Of a stretch of 13,362 nt of DNA, positions 7,892 to 13,362 are shown piece after piece. The first letter of the stretch is position 1. Each line of letters opens with the position of its first letter. A program made the position numbers and the translations under genes. The notes beneath the pieces were generated by a model that made no database searches, was not told the DNA's origin, and saw only the letters and a list, made by a program, of their open reading frames with translations. Origin of the DNA: Planctomycetaceae bacterium (GTDB lineage: Bacteria > Planctomycetota > Planctomycetia > Pirellulales > Pirellulaceae); NCBI GenBank assembly GCA_002702965.1, contig PADE01000066.1:1-13362 (forward strand), read 5' to 3'.

Positions 7892-8872
7892 TCAGACCGT
7901 GTCCAACGGCGGACTTTCGCACGACTGCTCCCCATCCACCGACTGGTCGATGCGCGATGCAACCTCCGCGCGAGTGGGCAACGAAGGTTGCGCCCCGGAT
8001 CGCGAAACGGAGATTCCTGCGGCCACGATCGCGCGTTGCACCGCCTGTTGCAACGATTTTCCCTCGGCCAGTCCGACCGCCAACGCCCCATTGAACGCAT
8101 CACCGGCAGCCGTGGTATCGACCACCTCCGATGCGCTCGCTGGCAAGCTCGTCAGCGAACCGTCGAAGATCGCCGCGCCGCGTACACCCAAGGTAAAAAC
8201 GACGTCGCCGACCCCGGCCTGGCGGAGTCTCTGCGCAGCAGTTTGCAACGAATGGTCTCGGTCGAGATGGGTCCCGGTCAACTGTTCCGCTTCTCCTTCA
8301 TTGGGTGTTACGATGTCGACATCGCGTAACATCGGATGACCGGCCAGTTCGGCGCTCGCGGGGGCGGGATTGAGAATCGTCGTCAATCCCGCCGACCGGG
8401 CGCGCTGTAAGCCAGCCGCGACCGTCGACCAGGGGGATTCCAAACAGGTGAGAAATACGCGCGCCGATTGGAACACCGCGTCCGGGATCACCGCGACATC
8501 CTCCGGTGACAGGTCCCGGTTTGCGCCCGAGGCCACACTGATGCAGTTCTCGCCGTGTTGATCGACCATGATCAGCGCGACTCCGGTGGGCGAGTTTGGC
8601 ACCGTCTTGATGTAATCGACCACCAGGTTTTCGTCGCGGAATCGATCGAGTGACTGCCTGCCGAACGGATCGTCTCCCACCGCGGCGACCAGCGTCACCG
8701 CTCCGTTACTGAGTCGCGCCGCCGCGACCGCCTGGTTGGCACCCTTGCCGCCGGCGGCCTGAAAAAACTCCGCCCCGATCACCGTCTCGCCGGCCACCGG
8801 GAGTCGAGTTCCACGCGTCACCAGATCGACGTTGACAGACCCGAGGACCAGGATGGGCGATGAGTTTCGCAC
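7892..8872 (-). CDS. rbsK: Ribokinase (PfkB family)
   Basis: Cytoplasmic sugar kinase that phosphorylates D-ribose at O5 with ATP. With the start at GTG 8872 the protein has 326 residues, and its early positions number exactly as in E. coli RbsK: GSVNVD with N14 and D16, and GGKGAN with G42, K43 and N46, all sugar contacts. The PfkB signature DTTAAGDAF contains catalytic D258 (E. coli D255), and SRSGAQPSLP is the ribokinase-type cation/ATP lid segment near the end. A purine-rich GAAAGGAAAGA lies upstream of GTG 8872. The same frame continues to GTG 9025, directly after the mnmE stop; that version would add 51 residues (377 total) unlike any ribokinase N-terminus. The gene is downstream of mnmE on the same strand and may be read with it. 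No ribose transporter or RbsD is nearby. Another pentose or nucleoside substrate is possible, but the match to RbsK is close. Confidence 0.92.
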   Translation of the reverse strand: MRNSSPILVLGSVNVDLVTRGTRLPVAGETVIGAEFFQAAGGKGANQAVAAARLSNGAVTLVAAVGDDPFGRQSLDRFRDENLVVDYIKTVPNSPTGVALIMVDQHGENCISVASGANRDLSPEDVAVIPDAVFQSARVFLTCLESPWSTVAAGLQRARSAGLTTILNPAPASAELAGHPMLRDVDIVTPNEGEAEQLTGTHLDRDHSLQTAAQRLRQAGVGDVVFTLGVRGAAIFDGSLTSLPASASEVVDTTAAGDAFNGALAVGLAEGKSLQQAVQRAIVAAGISVSRSGAQPSLPTRAEVASRIDQSVDGEQSCESPPLDTV

Positions 8873-9025
8873 GGTACGGTCTTTCCTTTCGTGGGTTGTC
8901 ACATCATTCCGACCACGACGAACCGATGCTGGTACCAGGCGGCCGAACTCGTTTTCCACAAATGCCACCATCGACCGGCGGCCCGCATACCACCATCGCG
9001 GGCCGGGTAGCGGAACCAAGCTCAC

Positions 9026-10393
9026 TCATTTGCCGATACAAAAACGACTGAAAATTTGATCCAAGATGTCGTCCGTAAAAACAGCGCCGACAACTTGTCC
9101 GAGTTCATCGAGTGCGGCCCGCAATTCTACGGCGATGAACTCTTCCCCGGTCTCCGACTCGATCCAGGGTAGCGCCGCATCGATTCGCCGTCCCGCCTGC
9201 CGTAGGCACTCACGGCAGCGCGCCGCAGTGGTCGACACGACCTCACCACGAATCGTGTTGCTGTCGTCTAAGTTGCGGGCAATCGCTGATCGCAAGGCAT
9301 CCAAACCGCGCCCCGATCGACTGCTGGTGAGCAGCGTATCGGTGAATTTCTCGACCGGCGGTCCCAGGTCCGCCTTGGTCCACACCACCAACCGGGGGAT
9401 CACGGAGCGGTCCGCTAATTGGCGACGTTCCCAAGCGGTGGGCGGACGCCCTGCATCGATGCAAAATAGCTCCAGATGCGCGTCACTCCACTGCCGCTGC
9501 ATGGCGGACTGGACGGTCGACGCCAGCACGTCCTGACTGGTTTCCTCGGCGCCCGCGGTATCGATCAACTGAAAACAGACGCCGTCGCATTCGATGCGCT
9601 GGGTGAGGTAATCGCGGGTCGTTCCCGATTCATCGGAAACCAACGCCTCACCACCACCCGCCAACGCATTGAAGAGACTGCTCTTGCCGACGTTGGGCGC
9701 ACCCCGCAACACCACCCGCGACGCCCCGGTCGCTTGTCCTCGCTGTCGAAATCGGATCTCGAGTCGCGACAATTGTTCACCGATTTCCGTTAGCTGACTG
9801 CGCAACTGCGCCGGTTGGATAAACGCGATACCCTCCTCGGAAAAATCCATTCCAGCCTCCAGGTGAGCCAATAATTCCAGCAGATGTTGTCGCAGCTCCG
9901 CGAGAATTGCAGACACACCACCGGCTGCCTGCGCCAAAGCAACTCGCAATTCGGTCTGATCGACGGCGTCGATCACACCCAACACGGCTTCCGCCTGCGG
10001 AAGGTCGATGCGCCCCGCCAGAAACGACCGCAGCGTAAACTCGCCCGGCTGCGCCAACCTGGCGCCCGAACGACAGACGGTTCGCAAGATGGCGGCGAGC
10101 AACGGGGGTGATCCAAAGGTATGGATCTCAACCGTTGGCTGACGTGAATAACTGCGATTGGTGGGCCACACAAACAGGTCCACGGGTACGCTGGAGAGCG
10201 GAGGTTCAACACGCAGCCGCGCGGTCCATCGCCGGGGAGTCTGCGACTCGCCGAGCTCGGTTCCCGGCGATGTGGAACAACAGCGGATAACACACTCCAG
10301 CGCCTGGGTTCCACTCACGCGCACGACACCGCGAGCTGCGCCTCCGGGAGCCGTTGCGATCGCCGCGATCGTGTCTTCGGTATCGAACCTCAT
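9026..10393 (-). CDS. mnmE: tRNA uridine-5-carboxymethylaminomethyl GTPase MnmE (TrmE)
   Basis: MnmE is a potassium-activated GTPase that works with MnmG to place (carboxymethyl)aminomethyl groups on wobble U34 of certain tRNAs, including a tRNA-Gln. At 455 residues it matches the E. coli length (454). The folate-binding N-domain (about 1-118, starting DTIAAIATAPGGAARG) is followed by the helical domain. The inserted G domain has G1 GAPNVGKS at 231-238, G2 SGTTRD, G3 DTAG at 278-281, and G4 TKAD at 339-342 in place of the usual NKxD. The helical domain then resumes and ends with the invariant C-I-G-K, whose cysteine (C452) is needed for modification. ATG at 10393 is 35 bp from the yidC stop, reproducing the common yidC-mnmE order and suggesting co-transcription. 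mnmG is not in the window. Confidence 0.97.
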   Translation of the reverse strand: MRFDTEDTIAAIATAPGGAARGVVRVSGTQALECVIRCCSTSPGTELGESQTPRRWTARLRVEPPLSSVPVDLFVWPTNRSYSRQPTVEIHTFGSPPLLAAILRTVCRSGARLAQPGEFTLRSFLAGRIDLPQAEAVLGVIDAVDQTELRVALAQAAGGVSAILAELRQHLLELLAHLEAGMDFSEEGIAFIQPAQLRSQLTEIGEQLSRLEIRFRQRGQATGASRVVLRGAPNVGKSSLFNALAGGGEALVSDESGTTRDYLTQRIECDGVCFQLIDTAGAEETSQDVLASTVQSAMQRQWSDAHLELFCIDAGRPPTAWERRQLADRSVIPRLVVWTKADLGPPVEKFTDTLLTSSRSGRGLDALRSAIARNLDDSNTIRGEVVSTTAARCRECLRQAGRRIDAALPWIESETGEEFIAVELRAALDELGQVVGAVFTDDILDQIFSRFCIGK

Positions 10394-10428
10394 GGCGACC
10401 CCGAATTTTCAACAGCCACACCCGCCAG

Positions 10429-12912
10429 CTACTTACGGCGTTTGCGTTGCGCTGGCGACGGTCGTCGGCGTTTCCGCTTGACAGATGCATCCTCCGACTG
10501 AGCCGGTGGGACCACAGCACCACCCTTCGTCGCCACCGAGGAGACCTGAGGCTTGGGGATCAGCGTCCGCTCGGCGATCCCCCAGAGGCTCGAAGCGATA
10601 AAGTAGACGCACAAACCACTCGGTACTTTAAAGAACATCACTCCCATAAAAACCATCATGTACTTCATGATCTTCTGCTGCATGCGCTGCTGATCATCGG
10701 TCGCCGGTGGAGTGAACAGTTTTTGCTGCACAATAAACAACGCGATAGTGACCATCGGCAACAGATTGAAATAGGGCCCTAGCCAACCTCGGCCCTCAGC
10801 GATGAGTAGGTCGGGCATCCAACTGGGAAAAGAAAACATGCGATCGGGAGCGGCCAGGTCAGAGCACCAGTCAATGCCAGGAAACAGCGAGGCCTGGCGC
10901 AACCCAATATCGACCGAGAGTGATTTGTAGAGGCCGATAAACACGGGTAGCTGCAGGAACATCAACAAACACCCGCCGAACGGATTGTAATTGTGCTTCT
11001 TAAACAGGTCGCGCTGGGCTTGGCCTCGCTTTTCGAGATTGTCTTTGTACTGCGCGGCGATGGCCTTCATCTCGGGGGCCAGTTCCTGCATCATGGCGGC
11101 ATTCTTAGCGGCAATCCGACTGACCGGGAACATACAACTGCGAACGACCACGGTGAGCATAATCACCGCCAGCCCATAGTTCACAAACGGTAAGCGTGCG
11201 AAAATATGCAACAGACCGGAGAGGAACGACGCGATCAACGTAAACAGCGGCCAGCCATAAATAATCAGCGCATCCAGCCCGTAGGCCTTGAGCACTTCTT
11301 TGTCCTTAGGTCCGGCGAAGAGGGTGAACTCGTGGCGGCGTGACATCCCCGCGCGAATCGGCTCCCCCTCGGGCAGGATCATCCGGCAGGTAACGTTGAC
11401 CTTCTTCGGATGCACCTGCTGACCCTCGTAGCGGCCTACTGCGGCGGCCCGCGCCCGCGCCAAAAGCAAGTTTGGACCACCCTCACGGGGAAGCCACATG
11501 GTGGCAAAATACTTGGTGTCGACCCCGATGTAGTCGACCTCGCCCGATTCCGGCAACAACTCCAAATCGGGAGATTCGGCACTCTCACGCGTGGCGGCGA
11601 GGACCTCCGTGGCGGTGAGCAGGTTGATGTCACTTTTCGACATCCGCCAGGCGATGTCCCGCGCTCCTGGATTCCCGCCCCAGTCGGTATTAATTTTGTA
11701 GGAGTACCACCACCCCTCCAGCGGCATCCCGTTGGCCCCGTCAAGTTGATAGGCCAGCAGCACGTCGCCGGTTCCCTGATTCTGGATTTCAACGTCGACA
11801 TCGAGGTGGTAACCAAATCGGCCGCGCTTCCCGCTCTCGGACGATGCATCCGAACTGGAATCGGGCGTCATCAATCGGTACCGCTTGATGATCTCTAGCG
11901 GTCCCGCCACATCTGCCGGCTTGAGATCCTCAGTCGTCAGCGTGAAGCGAAACTCAACCGTCATCCCAGCAGCTTCCTGGCGCGTCTGTACGCGCCAGAT
12001 CCCATCGCGCAACGAAGGGAGTTCGGAAATCTCCTCAAGCCCCCTCTTCAATTCGAGTTTCCCGACGCGGGTGATCGTAAGCAGACAGGACAATTGGCCG
12101 CCCTCGCCACCGCTTCGCCCACCGACCTCGGGGGACTGCACCAACGTCAACGGACGCCGCTCGAGCGTCGCCACGAAGTTGCACGATCGCGGTTCTCCGG
12201 CTTCAATTCGAGTGATCGAGAACCTCACCGATTGCCCCGGCTCTGTCGCCGCAAGCCACTGATCAAACTCCAGCGTCGAGTCGTACCGCTGACCGTCAAT
12301 TTCGGTGATCAGGTCACCGCTCTGCAGCCCGGGGGGATCACCACTGTCAGCGGGCACGGCGGCGGCAGCCGGGGTACCATTGCCCACGACGGTCACCCGC
12401 AGTCCCTCGCTTGCGGGATCCGCGACGAGCCCCAACGGGCCCAAGTACCCGCTGTGATCTTCCAGGGACCGATACCGAAAATCACCGTTTTCCCGACGTT
12501 CCGTTGACTCGATCCGCTCGATCCCGCCACCTCGGTTGTTGAGGATCACCAACATCCGACTCCCCTTGTGGGCCGAACCGAGCGCCACCCGAGTAACGCT
12601 CTGCGGATCCGGGTCGGGGCGCGCATCGGGTGTCGGTCCCGCGGGACCCGGCGGGCGTTCCCGGACCGGGTCGGTTGCCGAGTCGGCGGTGGTCGCGACG
12701 GCTTCCGCGTCCGGTCCGGCCTCGGGATTCTTCGCGTCGCCCGCTGCGACCTCGGGATTCTTCGCGCCGCCCGGTCCGACCTCGGGATTCTTCGCGCCGT
12801 CCGCGATCTTCTGCTGCGCCGGTCGAGGCCCGACTAGTTTGTTCTGCAGCATCCCCCAGCCGAACACAACCAGGGCAGCGCAAAGGGCAAATAAGACCAG
12901 CCGTTTTTCCAC
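10429..12912 (-). CDS. yidC: Membrane protein insertase YidC (Oxa1 family), with PDZ-like insert
   Basis: YidC inserts and folds inner-membrane proteins, alone or with Sec. The 827 residues greatly exceed E. coli (548). Order: TM1 (about 4-22); a Pro/Ala/Gly-rich linker with three 10-residue repeats (39-68); the periplasmic P1 domain starting near MLVILNNRGGGIERIE; a PDZ-like segment (about 150-255, with GYLGPLGL at 155-162 and GLQSGDLITEIDGQ from 195); the rest of P1, containing KYFATMWLP; and a conserved C-terminal core with hydrophobic segments at 548-571 and 577-595, then three more. R591 (VVVRSCMFP) matches the hydrophilic-groove arginine R366 of E. coli, and NPFGGC at 643-648 is a family hallmark. 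The tail (about 781-827) ends in 16 residues, 11 of them Lys or Arg. The start is GTG 12912; GGAAAGAAG upstream is a distant Shine-Dalgarno candidate. mnmE follows after 35 bp. Confidence 0.96.
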   Translation of the reverse strand: MEKRLVLFALCAALVVFGWGMLQNKLVGPRPAQQKIADGAKNPEVGPGGAKNPEVAAGDAKNPEAGPDAEAVATTADSATDPVRERPPGPAGPTPDARPDPDPQSVTRVALGSAHKGSRMLVILNNRGGGIERIESTERRENGDFRYRSLEDHSGYLGPLGLVADPASEGLRVTVVGNGTPAAAAVPADSGDPPGLQSGDLITEIDGQRYDSTLEFDQWLAATEPGQSVRFSITRIEAGEPRSCNFVATLERRPLTLVQSPEVGGRSGGEGGQLSCLLTITRVGKLELKRGLEEISELPSLRDGIWRVQTRQEAAGMTVEFRFTLTTEDLKPADVAGPLEIIKRYRLMTPDSSSDASSESGKRGRFGYHLDVDVEIQNQGTGDVLLAYQLDGANGMPLEGWWYSYKINTDWGGNPGARDIAWRMSKSDINLLTATEVLAATRESAESPDLELLPESGEVDYIGVDTKYFATMWLPREGGPNLLLARARAAAVGRYEGQQVHPKKVNVTCRMILPEGEPIRAGMSRRHEFTLFAGPKDKEVLKAYGLDALIIYGWPLFTLIASFLSGLLHIFARLPFVNYGLAVIMLTVVVRSCMFPVSRIAAKNAAMMQELAPEMKAIAAQYKDNLEKRGQAQRDLFKKHNYNPFGGCLLMFLQLPVFIGLYKSLSVDIGLRQASLFPGIDWCSDLAAPDRMFSFPSWMPDLLIAEGRGWLGPYFNLLPMVTIALFIVQQKLFTPPATDDQQRMQQKIMKYMMVFMGVMFFKVPSGLCVYFIASSLWGIAERTLIPKPQVSSVATKGGAVVPPAQSEDASVKRKRRRPSPAQRKRRK
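12709..12798 (-). repeat. Three 30-bp tandem repeats within yidC
   Basis: Three adjacent 30-bp units (12709-12738, 12739-12768, 12769-12798) share a core reading ctcgggattcttcgcg on the plus strand. The first and third units differ at three positions, and the second and third at two. In YidC they encode residues 39-68 as three 10-residue units, each containing AKNPE, in the linker between TM1 and the P1 domain. The unit length is a multiple of three, so copy-number change would keep the frame. Confidence 0.93.
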
Positions 12913-13005
12913 GATTTACGACTTCTTTCCGTTGAGGTGTTCGCGCCGCCGAGCGATCGCGTCACACCGCTGTTGTCTGCGCCACAATCGGGCCAGGCTA
13001 CCGCG

Positions 13006-13362
13006 CTAGCGCCCCGCGAGGAGTCGCTCTCCTAGAGAATCATCCAAATCCGGGATCTGGTAGATCTTCTCAGCCGTTGTCTGCATGGGATAGTCGACAC
13101 GATGAAATTCGACCCGCTGGTCTTCGAGCGTTATATAGCAGCTCCTTGGGTCGCCATCTCGCGGCTGGCCAACACTGCCGACGTTCACCATCACTTTTTC
13201 TTCCCCGAGGCGGTAACGGTTCTCCAGATCGCCGGGACTGAAGAACTGATTACTGCTGGTAAACACTCCTGGCACATGCGTGTGGCCCTGAAAACAGTAC
13301 CGCTGTATTAGTTGAAATATTTTCGTGATCTTCTGCGTATTGTAGATGTCCTCGGGAAAGAC
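13006..13362 (-). CDS. Metallophosphoesterase, YfcE-like (3' part only)
   Basis: The last 118 residues of a calcineurin-like phosphoesterase; the N-terminal part lies beyond the right edge of the window. The visible part holds the metal-binding GHTH motif (codons at 13276-13287, in CFQGHTHVPGVF) and the family segment NVGSVGQPRDGDPRS, followed by the C-terminal strands, as in small bacterial Metallophos_2/YfcE-type phosphodiesterases. The substrate is unknown; relatives act on small phosphodiesters or nucleotides. An internal GTG at 13275 is not a credible start because the conserved GHTH precedes it in frame. The TAG stop at 13006-13008 is 93 bp from the yidC start on the same strand, so the gene may head the yidC-mnmE transcript. 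Family assignment is firm; the exact role is not. Confidence 0.88.
   Translation of the reverse strand, partial: VFPEDIYNTQKITKIFQLIQRYCFQGHTHVPGVFTSSNQFFSPGDLENRYRLGEEKVMVNVGSVGQPRDGDPRSCYITLEDQRVEFHRVDYPMQTTAEKIYQIPDLDDSLGERLLAGR

Noticed and set aside
9377..9379. Threonine in the MnmE G4 motif (TKAD instead of NKxD) as a sign of a dead GTPase
   Set aside because: T at this position occurs in other P-loop GTPases; the key Lys and Asp and all other G motifs are intact, so activity is expected.
12709..12798. The three 30-bp repeats as a miniature CRISPR array
   Set aside because: The units are directly adjacent with no spacers and encode an in-frame peptide repeat in yidC.

Overview
The window carries nine genes, most with clear family identity, on DNA of moderately high GC with short intergenic gaps. 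The mix points to a planctomycete, probably of the Pirellula/Rhodopirellula kind. The clues are a Tat-signal DUF1501 protein (a family strongly expanded in Planctomycetes), a glutaminyl-tRNA synthetase (absent from many bacteria), and a very long YidC with an enlarged periplasmic part and a basic C-terminal tail. The assignment is inferred from gene content; no rRNA or other marker is present.

Layout: glnS (146-1843, +) is followed by a secreted DUF1501 protein (1955-3388, +). This gene converges on glgB (3385-5658, -), and the two stop codons share one CTAG palindrome. About 0.5 kb without a recognisable gene (5659-6170) separates glgB from a divergent DJ-1/PfpI-family gene (6171-6758, +), followed by miaA (6863-7840, +). 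miaA converges on a minus-strand block that is transcribed from the right edge leftwards: a metallophosphoesterase (3' part only, 13006-13362), yidC (10429-12912), mnmE (9026-10393) and a ribokinase (7892-8872). yidC-mnmE is a widely conserved bacterial gene pair.

How the genes relate: three act on tRNA. GlnS charges tRNA-Gln, MiaA prenylates A37, and MnmE is half of the enzyme that modifies wobble U34. YidC inserts membrane proteins. GlgB (glycogen branching) and the ribokinase are single metabolic genes without their usual pathway neighbours here. Four of the eight genes with a visible start appear to use GTG (glgB, miaA, rbsK, yidC).

This is mostly housekeeping DNA. I see no CRISPR array, insertion sequence, toxin-antitoxin or defence locus, prophage, rRNA or tRNA gene, and no convincing new multi-gene system. 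The most unusual object is YidC: it has a PDZ-like domain inserted in the periplasmic region, a linker built from three 30-bp tandem repeats, and a strongly basic C-terminal tail.
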